NCBI GenBank assembly: GCA_032718475.1
Contig: JAUCBJ010003330.1
Coordinates: 1 to 64,000, forward strand
Origin: Nemertoderma westbladi
Taxonomy: Eukaryota; Xenacoelomorpha; Nemertodermatida; Nemertodermatidae
Reading direction: 5' to 3'
Length of the DNA stretch: 64,000 nt
The position numbers and the translations under genes are program-made. Positions 31,141 through 43,193 of this stretch are shown in pieces. The notes under the pieces are model-generated. The model had not been told where the DNA came from. It was given only the letters and a program-made list of their open reading frames with translations, and did not search any database. Every line of letters starts with the position of its first letter. Within the stretch, counting starts at the first letter, position 1.

Positions 31141-32240
31141 GCCATGGCCGGCTCCCTCCAACGGGAGTGGGCCTACCTCCAGCGCGTAACCCCAGACTGT
31201 GACGACGAGTACCAGGTGCTGGAGGACGCGCTGACTGAGCGTTTCCTTCCCGCAGTGTTTGGCGGACCGATCTCCCCAAACAAGCGTTGTCTGTTCGGCC
31301 TCTCCCCTCGCACTGCAGGTCTCGGACTGCGGAACCCGGTGTCCGAGGCGGCCCACTCGTTCGACATATCGCGAGCTGGAACCTGGACTATCGCTATTGG
31401 GAGATCGGCAGTTCTCGCTCACGGACCACCGTAACTGTTTACAGCGAGCGCGGAAAGAAAGACGGGACCAACAGCTCGGAAGGGAGAAGGCCAGTCTGGA
31501 GGCTGTGCTGGATGAGTTCCCACAGGCCCGCCGTCGGACGGTCGATCGCGCCGCCAACTTCCGCTCCAGTGGGTGGATTTCCTCCCTCCCGATAGCCGAA
31601 CACCAACTTGATCTCTCCCCCATGTGCCGAGTCGGTGCGACGGGTGCGGGGCCGCCTTCGATTTAAACCACGATATAAATTGTAAAAAAGGCGGCCTCGT
31701 AATCCAAAGACATAACGAGCTCCGGGATGTGGTCGGCGATCTCGCGGCGCGCGCGTTCGGGCCCAGGAACGTCACCCTCGAGCCGGTGGTCCGCGAACAG
31801 CAGGGAGTAGACGGAACATCAGGCCATCGGTGTGATGTGGGGATTCGGGGTGCGCTAAACCCGCAGACCCAGGCGTTGATCGATATTCGGGTTGTAAACC
31901 TTGACGCCGGGTCATATGCGGGTCGCACCCCAATGTCTGTCCTCGAGTCGGCCGAAGACCAGAAGAAGAGGCTGTACGCGGACGCAGTGACGGCCCGACG
32001 GGGCGACTTCTCGCCGTTCGTCGCCTCCTGCGACGGAGTTCTCGCGCCGCAAGCGAACCATCTTCTCCGTGTGGTGGCAGACCGGCTGCACCGATCGTGG
32101 GGGCGGCCCTAAAGCGTCACAATGGGCTGGATCCGTACGCGGGTTCAGTTGGCTATTATTAGAGGGGCCACCCACTGTCTGCGGGGCTGCCGCACTAAGT
32201 GGAGGAGCGCTCAGGGGCCGGATGATGGCGCAGGGTTACC
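31141..32240 (+). mobile_element. R2-superfamily non-LTR retrotransposon 3' part (CCHC plus restriction-like endonuclease)
   Basis: A GC-rich island inside AT-rich DNA, readable in three frames with at least two shifts. It starts with the post-RT thumb region (LLFGLSPRTAGLGLRNP-like), then a helical stretch. Next comes a C-x2-C-x7-H-x3-C knuckle (SRCDGCGAAFDLNHDINC) and GGLVIQRHNELRD. The endonuclease core has RCDVGIRG followed about 14 residues on by DIRVV, the PD-(D/E)xK-like pattern of restriction-like endonucleases in R2-type elements. The RT itself is absent, so it is a 5'-truncated copy. Confidence 0.75.
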
Positions 32241-33490
32241 AGAAAGCTTGCAACCGGTATAGTACTGTAGTACAAGCGCTGCTTTATACAGCGGCGTGTT
32301 AATAGGTATGAATTTTGTAAATAGTGTTGCCTGGCAACGATATTGGTGTAGGTAGGATGTGGTGGAGGTGTATAGACTGTATAGTGTATATTTATGCTGA
32401 TATATACATCTAAAGTTAATATACGGACTATATCACTTAAAAAAAAATATATAATATACATGATGTACATTATATAGTAACCTATACAAATTTAACTTAT
32501 TCAACAAATAATTTATAGGCCTTGCGAAATCATCTTACACGTATTTGTAAAAGTCATTCAGTACCTTTTAGAGCTACTGCGGCCGTATCAATCCTTAATA
32601 CCAAAACCTAACGAGAAATTAATAACAACGACAACGGAGTGAATACTAGAGGTCTCGGACCTAAAAAGTCGATATCGCTCACGATATCGCAAATTTTTCA
32701 TGATTCTGCCACTCGCTTTTGGTTGTATGAAATTGAATCGGTAGGTTTGTACTATGTATTTTAGTTTTGTTCTGTACTTAATTCTATAATCAAATTTGTT
32801 TAGTAGCAAATCTATATGCAGATTGACTTTATTCGTTTCGTTTCAACGCAACAATGTTGTGCCTTACAAAAACAATTATTCATCAATATTTATGAGAGAC
32901 CGTAAAGAAGCAGATCCAAGTTATAGTATAGTAAGTTATAGTAAGTTAGAATGCATCAGTGGGTTGTAGCAACGGAAGCAGCAACCATAGGATTACCAAA
33001 AGAATTAAAATCTTGAAATCCCTAACTAACCTTTGAAATATCTTTTATAAGTTAACTATTAACCGGAACTGCTAGCTTTCCAACATATCATACATGTGAT
33101 AATGAACTTTTTATCCTCATTTATTCAGGCATTTTATTCCGGCTTGCTTTTATACAGTATTTTGTAGCACGAAAACTCTTATTAGCAGATAGGGAATGAA
33201 GTTGGTGGGACTCTTGAGGCCATTAAAGTTAAATAGAATATTGATTTCTAAACTTATACGTTCTCAGTTGCATCCATTTATTCAACAGTTAAACCAGTTA
33301 ATTAAGCCGATATTCTGTTTATTTATTATTACCAAATCTATATGAATATGTACAGTATAATCACCATGTATGTATGTACAATATGTTGCACGTCGTCAGA
33401 TTTCACTCGCGTAGACTGCTTTTGGGCTCAATTAAAGGATTTAATGAAGGCAAGGAAGGGTCTTTCACCACGTGGATATAAAAATGGAAG
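32241..33490. other. AT-rich intergenic region
   Basis: I see no gene, repeat array or element in it. Confidence 0.6.
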
Positions 33491-33552
33491 TTAATTATTT
33501 ACCGTATGGCCATTTCACCCTCGCGGGCGTCTTCAGCGGTAAAATCAATTAA
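33491..33552 (-). ncRNA. Candidate hammerhead-ribozyme-like fold
   Basis: Read on the - strand: a long stem I (TTGATTTTACCG-like strand against CGGTAAATAATTAA), core CUGAAGA, stem II GCCC-GCGA-GGGU, then GAAA, the palindrome AUGGCCAU in the stem III position and a putative A|CGGU cleavage site. Short palindromic stem III is typical of Penelope-like and retrozyme hammerheads that act as dimers. One unpaired C at position 10.1 departs from the consensus. No element protein is adjacent. Confidence 0.4.
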
Positions 33553-34079
33553 AATAGTGTTAAAATATAATTAAATTTAAAAAATAGTTCACAATTTAAA
33601 AGTTTAGGGTACCTATCAAGCAGCATTTACAGTTAATTAATGGGAAATTTACATTGAAATATTAATTAGGGCCTAATTAGAACAGTGAAACGTTGTGAGT
33701 ACCGGTAGTGCAGTTGCATAGTTGTGGTGGGGCTACAACCTTAGCACTGACTGCCGGTCAGCAGGTTGCATCCGTGTACCGTGTGTACGATACTGTTGCA
33801 ATTTTACAGTAGATGCTAAAAAAATATCCAAGTAAACATAATTTATACAGTAGGTAGTTAATGATAAGGAATGATTGATAATATTGATGGGATGACTGAT
33901 AAGGATATCTTAGAAATAGAGTTGCAGCTAAATGCAAACCAGATATGTACTAAAGCCGAACAGCGGGAACATGTACATGTACAACTTTACCGAGAGCGTG
34001 ACAATGTCCGACTCAACGATAAAGATGTAATGTACAGAACAATTCATTATAAAACGTAATTACAGTATAAATAGTAAAT
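33553..34079. other. Spacer
   Basis: AT-rich. No supported gene; a 62-codon open stretch at 33871-34059 has no recognisable features. Confidence 0.5.
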
Positions 34080-34458
34080 AGTTAATAAACTAATAACTTA
34101 CTGTAGGACTATTGTACCTATTTTTACATTGCACACGGAGGTGAGATTTAACTGCAGATTTAAAAGAATGTTGATTATTTAGGTTTTTAATTTCATTAGG
34201 CAGAGCGTTCCAATTTTTAATGCCTTTAAAAAATAAAGTATCAGATTCGAAGGATTTACAATTAGAGTGGTATTGCCAGACCTGCCTATATAATAGAGAC
34301 AGGGTACCCCCAAAGCAGACTGATTCGGATCATCCGAGACCGTTAGACTCGCGGCCCCCCATGGGTAGGTTACAGGAAGAAGATGAGCCAAACGATCCCG
34401 GGTTCGAGATCTATATAGATCGAGGTCTGTAGACAGTTCGACTGGTTGGGTAAGTCTC
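34080..34458 (-). mobile_element. C-terminal part of a CR1/L2-like retrotransposon (antisense)
   Basis: On the - strand a frame with RDRLAHLLPVTYPWG leads, after a shift, to WNALPNEIKNLNNQ and FKSAVKSHLR, the typical CR1/L2 end. The LTR-like repeat starts immediately to its right, so it may mark the insertion site of the LTR element. Confidence 0.6.
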
Positions 34459-34459
34459 A

Positions 34460-35568
34460 TGTAAAAGCTTTTGCGGACATATCAAGTCATTTTCACGCAA
34501 TGCGCAGAATACTCTAAAATAGTCCTCAAATTGTTCAGCTACGCATCGGAAAGAAGTTAGAACCAAGATGACGAAATCTGTCAGCTGATTCTCTGTGTAC
34601 GTGGAGGTTTCTTTGTTCTGTCTTATTCAGCCAATCAGAGCAATTTTCACTTTACGGCTAACAGAGACCTACCTGAGAAACTCGCGCAATGCATGATGGT
34701 CATTATTTTTCTGAGAATTAGATTCAGCTCAGAATTCTGGGCTTCTGTACCGAAGTTTCAGACTTTGGCCCGGGAATATCTGATGGCCTTGGTTATAGGA
34801 ACGTAAATCTATTAACTGAATCATCACTGAACATAACTGCATCATACTGGTCATACATTTCATATGACTCTCATTTCACATCTGTTCACCGCACTGTTTT
34901 ACTTCTGTTTTATATAGTATTAATTGTTGTTTATACTAATGGATGTTATATTTGGAGAATAACGATAAATAATCATAAACCCCTCAATCTTATTGATTAC
35001 TGAGGTAAGAGGAAAAGAGTATACCGGTAGCAACTGCGACTTAAATTATAGTGGTTTTTGTGAATTAAATGCTATTTCATAATCCCTACGTGTGTCAGTT
35101 GCAATTATATATGATCAAATTCAGTGACGGTCGGCAAATTAGTGTGAAGTAGTGTAAAGTATTGTGAAGTCGTGTGAAGTAGTGTGAAGGTTAATAAAGC
35201 ATCTCCTAAAGAATGCGCTATTTACGAAACTCTGTGGCCATCTAGTTGTGATTAGTATAAGTCATAACTCTGTTTTTATACTTAAAGCGCCACGTCCTAA
35301 AGGAACTGTTAATATTTCCCCGAAAGTAAATATAGTTGTCAGAGATTATATAGTAGCGATCAATCGAATAATACAGAGTAGTCTACACTGCAATACTTCC
35401 TAAGGAACCCAAATCCAGTCTCCCACACCGTGGGTCATACGCATGGACTGGCTTCGGCAGATGTAACTTCAGTATACCAGGTAATTGGTAAGGGCTAAAG
35501 TCGATTTATAAACAAAAGGACAATTAAAATTGGCAGGTTAAACTGCTAAAGGTCTAAAAGCACGAACA
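34460..35568 (+). repeat. LTR-like direct repeat, left copy (1109 bp)
   Basis: Similar over its whole length to 47481-50102 once the insertion there is removed. Both start TGTAAAAGCTTTTGCGGACA and end CACGAACA or CGCGAACA, giving TG...CA ends. It contains CCAATCAGAG and AATAAA (about 35195), usual LTR signals. A short GTGTGAAGTA tandem at 35141-35189 is expanded relative to the right copy. No convincing primer-binding site follows, and the flanks of the pair do not share a target duplication. Confidence 0.7.
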
Positions 35569-37326
35569 TTAATAGATTTTGTTCTTTATTGTGCAGTAGG
35601 CAATAAAGTCGAATGTACCGGTAGGACGGTAAACTGTAGGCCTAATAACCCGAACCGGTACTTACCTAGTATTATTTCGATTGTGATATATTAGTAGGCT
35701 GTTTAAGAGAGTAGGGACTGTACACCCCTTATTTCTTTTAGAGCTTACATATTTCTGTCAGTTTTATTTTCAGTTTTATTTCTGTCAGTATAATATTCAG
35801 CAGAAGGCGTGTAAGCCTGCTCAGATTGTATAAATAATTTGTAGGTCGGATTGTTGTCTAACTGTTGTTAGGTCTGAGGCGATTGCAGTGTATGTAGAGT
35901 GTCTGTCCGATAAAGTGCTAGTTAGGAAGGTGGAGGCATCCAGTGCTGTAAGGTAAATCCTCCCCGAAAGAATAAGCCGTACTACTTGGTTAGAACGCCT
36001 ACTAACTAACCATTTCGGAGTTTGCATATACTGTAGTTTATTTAGGCTTGACAGTAGTCTGCCAGCATTTGGTCTGTGTTTTATTTGAATAGTCTGTACG
36101 GGTAGCGTAATATTTATTAATCAGAGTTTATGCGAGTATTCGCAACCTCCAACTCCCCAAGTTAATTCCTTACAGTAATTGTGCTTGTTATACATACCGT
36201 TATAGTTAAAATACCCCAGTACTACATCAGGGCTGCTTGGCGTAGGTAAAGACTGGTGATTTTGTGCTCCGGTCACTCCAGCAGATACCGTGGTTCTTTT
36301 GGCTGTTCACGTATATTTAACTGCTGGTTATTTGTTGTATAAGTACTTGTACCTAATTTAGGGTTTAGAGTACAGTGCTTTCCGAAAGTAATTTAGTGTA
36401 TTGGCGGTATATTTGTGTTGTAACGTAGTTAATAGGTCCGTTACCTCTGGTTGGCTTCGATAATTAACCTCTAGGTATAGGACACTCCGGGTACATAATG
36501 TAGTACTTATAGTTTAAGACTATAAGTCGTCAGACGGTGGCATTTCCTTATCTGGACAACGCAACTTACTTACTACTAATTTATTGGTTTCAAATACCGT
36601 AATTTCCTGTCAGTTAGTAAGAACCAGAAATTCTAACTCCTTGTTAGGCTGGTTTGTAGATTTCTTGTTAAATTACCCTAAAAAATTGTACATGTAACTT
36701 GTTTATTGTTTATTTAGAGATTGTGTAATCTCAACCCGATTCGTAAGTAATTGTAGTGATAAGTAACTTAGTTAAGTAGAATTATCAGTATCAGTGTCTA
36801 ACAAGTAGCACTCCACTGAAAGCGTTCAGCTTCTGTGTAGTGACTTCTTACACAGAAATAATAACATTTATTTCAAATATTGACAAAACCCATTACGGGT
36901 ATATATATATTTATAAATCAACTCAACCAGATTTATAAAATAGTAGGCCTGTTATACATCAATTAGGTCTTAATATCAGTTGAACTACTGCTTAATATCA
37001 GTAATAAAGTAAAGGGAAGTAATCCCTAAAATTCAGAAAATCAGTTATTATTAAATAATTGACATTACCGGTATTTACGGAAAGCTTTATTATATTTTTT
37101 ATAAATTAGGCTAAACTTATATGCCGGTATTCTGTGACTGATCCTTAGTCTGTAATAATACTTATATATATACTATAAGTGTATACTGGTATTCTAATAT
37201 TAAATATATACCACTTTACATTGAGTAGCGATATCGGTAACTACTAGGCTGACAGTTGATACTGCTTTCCCCTAGACTTGCTTTAACTGTTATTATAGTA
37301 GTAGGCATTCAACTGTAAAATAAATC
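35569..37326 (+). other. Leader upstream of the first gag
   Basis: Non-coding sequence between the left LTR-like repeat and gag, much longer than usual for BEL/Pao. I see no ORF and no clear primer-binding site; TGGCGTAGGTAAAGACTGG near 36239 is the only weak candidate. Confidence 0.4.
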
Positions 37327-40300
37327 ATGTCTGACACAAAACAAACACTGTCAGATAGTCTCTTAGAAAGTGTTAGAATGAGTGTCAGAAAGTGTCTTAA
37401 AAAGATCTGTGACCCAGATCAAAGTATAGAACATCCTAGAACGATGGAAGAACTAAGGTCTATTGTAGAGACGCAATGGAACTTCCCCGGACCCAGACTC
37501 CCGTTTAACTTATCAGAAGCTGCCTGGGAAGACTTATACCGAATGGGGATAGTAAGGGACACTCGAGATCCAGCTGTATGGAAGAGGTCAGCAGCAGGAT
37601 ATGTCCAGGGATTCTTCAACTCCTTGGAACGACTAGAAGAACATTTATTTCAACAACCACAAGGACCTCAAGAGCAGGGAGAGCTGCTTTATCAAGTGAG
37701 AGAACGTATCTTGCGGATCAGATTAATCCTTTCCGCCTTTGAGGAAGCCTCGAAGAGAAGCCAAGACACGTCGTTGCAAGTGGCTGTAAAGACTTGGTTC
37801 CAACGAGTGAATGTTAAAGTCCAGGGAACAACACGATGGAGGGTTCAGCTAACTGAACGAGCAACCCACGGAGAATCGACAGATACAACCTTTTCTCATG
37901 TGGAAGGTAAGGCAGTATCTGAAAGACCTAAGAAGAAGGATGCTTTTGACATCTATCTGTCAGATTATCAACGATTTATAGATGACAAAGAGCCAAGAAG
38001 ACGTCTAGCTGGCTTTCATCCCAATAGTGAGGGAGCCAAATTCGTGTTGGACTCTTTAGATGCGGAAATATTAGCTGCGGAGCAGGCTAAATTTGATGAA
38101 AGCATCCTCATCGCAATGGACCAAGAAGAACAAATAAAGAAAAGGCAAATAGAAGACTGAAAGTTAGCAGCAGCGGCGGCAGCGGCAGCGGAGGAAGCTG
38201 AAAGAAAAGTGTCAGTGGCAGCGGCAGCGGAAGAAGCTGAAAGAAAGGCGGCAGTAGCAGAAGCTGAAAGAAAAGCGGCAGTAGCAGAAGCTGAAAGAAA
38301 AGCGGCAGTGGCAGAGGCCGAAAGAAAGGCGGTAGCGGCAGTGGCAGAGGCCGAAAGAAAAGTGGTAGCGGCAGCGACAGTGGCAGAAGCAGAACGGAGA
38401 GCATCTGAAGCGACAGCCCAACTAGAGTTGGAGAACCTTCAGGCGAAACAAGATTACTTGAATAAACTAAGGGCGGCTACTCAGATGCAACTACTGATTC
38501 GATCTACTCCCAAAAGACAGGGATTTACCTCCTCTGATGAAGGTGATACAACGGATCTCGAGGGTAAAGGTAATAAATCTCGCTCAAGCGGATGTAGAAG
38601 AGTGCCACACCGGCAGAAGTTACCTAATTTACCTCCTGCAGTAAGAAGGGAACTAGCTAATGTAGACTTAAGTAATCAAGAACCTACAGACCAAATTACT
38701 AGGGTAGAAAGACTCCCTACTATAGTAGATGAACCCGAAATAATTAGGCCTGTTAGCGAAGCCACCCCTGTGATAGAGCCCCTTTATTTATTCATTTCCA
38801 CTACGTTCCAGAACCTAACTCTAAATTCCCTTTGCACAGTACCAAACTACCTGTGCCCAGTAGACAACTGCTGGAATCCCAAACAGTCCTGGACGCCGAG
38901 CAAGACATTATTAACAAATTGTCTCCCGTCGTCCCGATGCGCCATCCAGCTACTACGTTGGCGACTCCCGCCTCTGCGGTTGAGTGGATGGACGAAGGAC
39001 GACGGGGGATGGAGCAATTGCTCGGACAGCTGGAAAGTAATAAAATTAAGTCTTCCAAGCAAGTCCGAGAATTGGAAGGGACTGTTCAACTGTTAAAGGG
39101 AACAGTGAGAGAGAGTAGGTCAGAGCTGCAAGAAGTACAGCAAAATATCGCTCTAGAGCGCGATAAATTAGCAAACATACAAATGGGTATACCACCACCC
39201 CCTGTAACAATGTGTCAGCCCGTTAGGTCTGAAGTATTTCATGCGCAAGGTGTGGAGCCTACACGCATCTATACTGCTAGCAAAGTAGAAACTCCCATAG
39301 TAAACCCTATTAAGGGTATTTATAAACCTGTTGATAATGATATTCCATACAGATCTGATAATAATCCGAGAAATTTATATACCGATAATTCGATATTAAA
39401 TAATACGATGGCTCAAGAAAGTTTTATACGTCAAATGGCTAGAACCGAAGCCCGTCAAGCGGTAAAAGTTGGAGAGGTCGTCAAGTTCAATGGAGATGAG
39501 ATGAAATGGTTACCTTTTAATGAATATTACAAGGATAACATACAGAACTCCATACTATCTAATGGAGAGAAACTAACATTCCTCATCGAGTGCTTGGAAG
39601 GACCTCCCAAGTTAATGGCGTTAAAGTTTATTGGACATCCAGACGGATTGAGACAAGTTTGGGATACATTAAACATCAGGTATGGTAATAGGACTAACAT
39701 AGCTAGGTATCTGTATGCGAAATTAGTAGCGCCCCGAAAGTTTCTTAGCAGCAGGATTATAGAGTTTTCCGATGAGATTCAGGAGATCTGTAGACAGCAA
39801 GACTGGTTAGGTAAGTCTCCGGAATACCAGAGTTCTATGGTCGTTGGAGCCGTAGCATCAACTTTGCCAAAGGGTGGAGTAGGTACTCGCTGGGACAAAA
39901 AGGTTCTCTATATGATGGACCAGCAACAAAGAGACCCTACCATGGCTGATCTCATGTCATTCTTAAATGGAGTGGTAAGATTACAGCTCCTAAAGCAGTC
40001 CAGAGAGAAGACACTGGAAAGTAAGGTAAGTGAAAAACCCGTTACTAGGAGAAAGGTAACACCAGTGTGTTATACGGGCGATGGTGAAAGCCAAACTTCC
40101 TACGACGAGAACAGCGGCAAGGACACCGAAAGATCTTATTATGTCAATAAAATAAAGAAAGACGTAAGTAAATCTAAGTCTCGAACCAGTGACAGGAGAG
40201 AACAGGTAACAACTCCCCCTATGTATCCTAAGAGAATTCATGGAAGAAAGCCCGAAGAAAGAGCAAGTGTACACAACACGACGCAGGTTAAGGTAAGTAA

Positions 40301-40736
40301 CATCAAACCTAAATGTGTATTGTGCGACGGGCCATATCGCTTGAGTGGGTGTGATGAATTCTTAAAGAAATCCCTGAAGGATAGACGTGATGTCATGTGG
40401 GATAAGCGGTTGTGTTATAATTGCCTCAGACGAGGACATCAACGACGGACCTGTTACTCAGACGCGAGGTGTGCTAAGTGCGGCACGAAACATCATATCT
40501 TGCTGCACACAGAATTTGACAGGACCCGTATGAGTCAGGTAAGTGAACCCGAACTACATGTCCAATTCAGTGATGTGAACGAAACTGACCACAGTTCGGA
40601 GATGGAAGGATTCTACACGGACGAATTCTCAGACGAAAATGAATCCTGTTATATGATCAACACAACTGTGTTTCGAGCGCTTACGTATGAGACCGAAACA
40701 GAAGGAGAAGATCCTCGACTGTCTATTCCAGATTGA
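37327..40736 (+). pseudogene. gag: BEL/Pao gag polyprotein (stop and frameshift)
   Basis: Starts at ATG 37327. About 270 residues of helical N-terminal domain end in a TGA at 38158. The same frame goes on through an Ala/Glu-rich (AEAERKA) coiled coil (38164-38400), then shifts near 38.8 kb. The 38832-40736 piece holds the DUF1759-type capsid region (VVKFNGDEMKWLPFNEYY to RTNIARYLYAKL). It ends with zinc knuckles CVLCDGPYRLSGC, CYNCLRRGHQRRTC and CAKCGTKHH. This triple-knuckle arrangement is typical of BEL/Pao gag. The product would form the retroelement particle. Confidence 0.85.
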
Positions 40737-41861
40737 CAGCCCTCTTGGAAAGCGCCAACTTCATCTGTTGGTATCCGAGAATTCCCGGTGGTGCAACTGA
40801 GGGTGCATGGAATAGGGAGGAGCTTAATAGTAAACGCCCTCCTTGACTCCGGCAGTACAGGCACCTTTATCGACAAAGACCTAGCCGAAGATATCTTTGC
40901 TGGTCAACCAAAGTTCCGAACCAAACTGAACCTTTCCGGAATTATGCAGGTTTGGAAATCCGCAGTAGCCACAGATTACTACGTGGGTGCGTCGTCCACT
41001 CCCCAGGATTAACTAGGAGAAAATAGTGTAAGGTCAGTCAAGATGGTGGCGATAAAGAACTTTGCTATTAGCCAAGTGGAGCCTTACAACTGGGATGAAG
41101 ATCATTTTATCCAGAAACACGACATACCTAGATTCAGGACCGATTATCCAGGGGTACAGATTTTGCTCGGCCAAAATGCGCACGAGGCGCTTGAGACATT
41201 AGAAAAACGACCTGCTCGACCGCGACCACTCCAGACGTATGCGGGAAGAACAAGAGTAGGTTGGTACTTCACTGGACCTTCCCATAGGACTTTACTGGAA
41301 AGACTCCCAAGTGAACGAGTCCACCAGGTGAGTGAATGGGAGGAAAATATAAGTGAAGAAGGAATTCCAGCCGAGGAAACCCCATACCCCTCAGATAACG
41401 AAGATAAACATATACTCAGTCGCTCTAATATAAATCAATGGAGACATTGCCCTGGGACGATCAATCCAGCTGACATCGCTTCCAGAGGAGCAACTCCTCA
41501 AAAATTGATAGATACTCCAGACTGGTTAGGTGGACCCGACTTCCTGAGTAAAGAAGAGGAGGAATGGCCCCCTCATCTCACCACGGCGGAGATTAGACAA
41601 GCCAAGGGAGGAGAGAAAGTCAAACCTAAAACCCGGACGAGTAAATCAAAGTTATTTAAACCCGTGATAGATCTGTCTATACTACACACCTCCGGTGACG
41701 ACGCTGTGGATTTAAACACACCCACGGATGTTACAAGAAATACGAATAAATCCGTTATAGAAATCAGGGAAAGAGACGGGAAATCTGGAACACCAGACGT
41801 CTCGCAAGGACTCTCCCCTCTCCTACAAAGAGCAACAGATCATTATAGCTCCTGGGATTGA
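40737..41861 (+). pseudogene. pol: BEL/Pao protease and collapsed RT/RNase H region
   Basis: In frame with gag after a TGA. The retropepsin motif LLDSGSTGTFI is clear (40830-40862). After a TAA at 41010 the frame continues through the pre-RT linker (QILLGQNAHEAL, RVGWYFTGPSH). It then jumps, at about 41440, to WRHCPGTINPADIASRG, which in intact elements is the last RNase H motif. All RT blocks, including the YVDD-type active site, are absent. A TGA at 41859 follows. Confidence 0.82.
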
Positions 41862-43193
41862 CTTTGCAAGGCCGTTGTGTACCTAAAAAGATGTTTCCAT
41901 CATCACTATTCCAGGACGAAGATCACTAATGATACTGCTCCAATAGTATCTGAAAAGGTCCATGCTACTGAAGATCTTCCCACTTATAGAGTGTCTGATA
42001 GGTTTCTGACTGAGAAGATCAGTTACCAAGAACATGATGATACCAATAAGCAGATACTGAGACTCCTGCAATGTTACGAAGATTCCAATAAGTATTTCCT
42101 GTTGTGGAGAAATCCACAGATGCGCTTAAGGGATCGATTCTCTAGTACAATGATAGATGGGTTAATACGTGTCGGAGGGAGATTAACCAATGCTCCATTG
42201 TCCTTTGACACTAAGTTTCCCATACTCATTAGAAATCTTGAAATACAAATCAAGATGATTGTAGATGTTCACAGTAGGCTTTACCATGCTGGTAGAGAAC
42301 GAGTTCTTAGCGAAATTCGAACTCGCTATTATTTCCACAAGCCCCGTAGAGCTCTGAACCAAGTTCTTAGGAACTGTATACCCTGTAGGAAAGCATTTAG
42401 TAGGCCTTTAACACAGCGAGAGGCAGAATTACCTAGGGAACGAGTAAGCTGTTATGAACCACCCTTTACTAATACCGGTGTGGATTTATTTGGCCCTATT
42501 GAAGTATATCGTGCTAGGACTATAGACGAGCGATGGTGTGTCATCTTTGTCTGTATGACTTGTAGAGCGATCCATCTAGATATGGTGAACGATCTATCTA
42601 CCAACAGCTTCATACTGAGTTTATGCCGACAGATCGCTCGTTTTGGGACTAGCAACACTATGAGATCCGACAAAGGAACAAACTTCATTGGCGCCAATAA
42701 TGCTTACGTGAAAGATTGGAACCAAAGACAGGTGGACGATCAGCTAAGGGTAACAGCATCTAGCTGGACCTTCAACGCCACCGACGCCCCTTGGTGGGGA
42801 GGAAGTTGGGAGAGCCTAATACGAAGCGTGAAGACCGCATTTCACTTTATAGTGCTGTGCCGCTTGTATCTCACCGACGAACTTTTGCGGACGTTAATGG
42901 AAGAAATCTCCGCCTATCTTAATGAGAGACCGCTTATGCCAGTCTCATCGAGTCCCGACTCCCTAGAAGCGCTAACCCCCGCGCATTTCCTACTAAAGAA
43001 ACCTGTAGCCATGCTCCCTCAATCGGAAATCACAGACGGAGACGAATACTGCCGACAAACTTGGCAGCTTATGCAGTTATTATCCTGTCGTTTCGCTGAC
43101 CATTTTGAAAAACATTACCTCGAGACTCATATATCCGATGATGGTTTAGTGCGATCGGTAGCCTGGAATTGTATTCGAAACACAACAACTTAA
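41862..43193 (+). pseudogene. int: BEL/Pao integrase (C-terminally truncated)
   Basis: In frame with the upstream part after a single TGA. It has the HHCC-type zinc-binding region (HSRLYHAGRERVL then CIPCRKAF). The DDE catalytic core has NTGVDLFGPIEV, then MRSDKGTNFIGA (usual SDNGT altered to SDKGT) and WWGGSWESLI. Then come LNERPLMP and LTPAHFLL. The C-terminal DUF5641 domain is replaced by an early stop after NCIRN. Confidence 0.85.

Larger units (their letters stand above)
37327..43193 (+). mobile_element. BEL/Pao LTR retrotransposon 1, RT and RNase H deleted
   Basis: One gag-pol reading frame, interrupted by stops at 38158, 40734, 41010 and 41859 and by one frameshift near 38.8 kb. The order is gag, zinc knuckles, aspartic protease, an abrupt junction, the end of the RNase H region, then integrase. 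Compared with the second BEL copy, about 550 residues (all of RT and most of RNase H) are missing at about 41440, so this copy cannot reverse-transcribe itself. The integrase also stops before the usual C-terminal DUF5641 domain. Confidence 0.88.

Noticed and set aside
38108-38421. Antisense Leu/Pro and Cys/Arg-rich frames over gag
   Set aside because: Complement of the Ala/Glu repeat in BEL 1 gag.
37327-43193. In-frame stops in both BEL elements as a sign of codon reassignment, programmed readthrough or C-to-T editing
   Set aside because: Any stop codon can be derived from CAA, CAG or CGA by one C-to-T change, so the pattern is uninformative. The host genes use all three stops normally, and the elements also carry frameshifts and a deletion.
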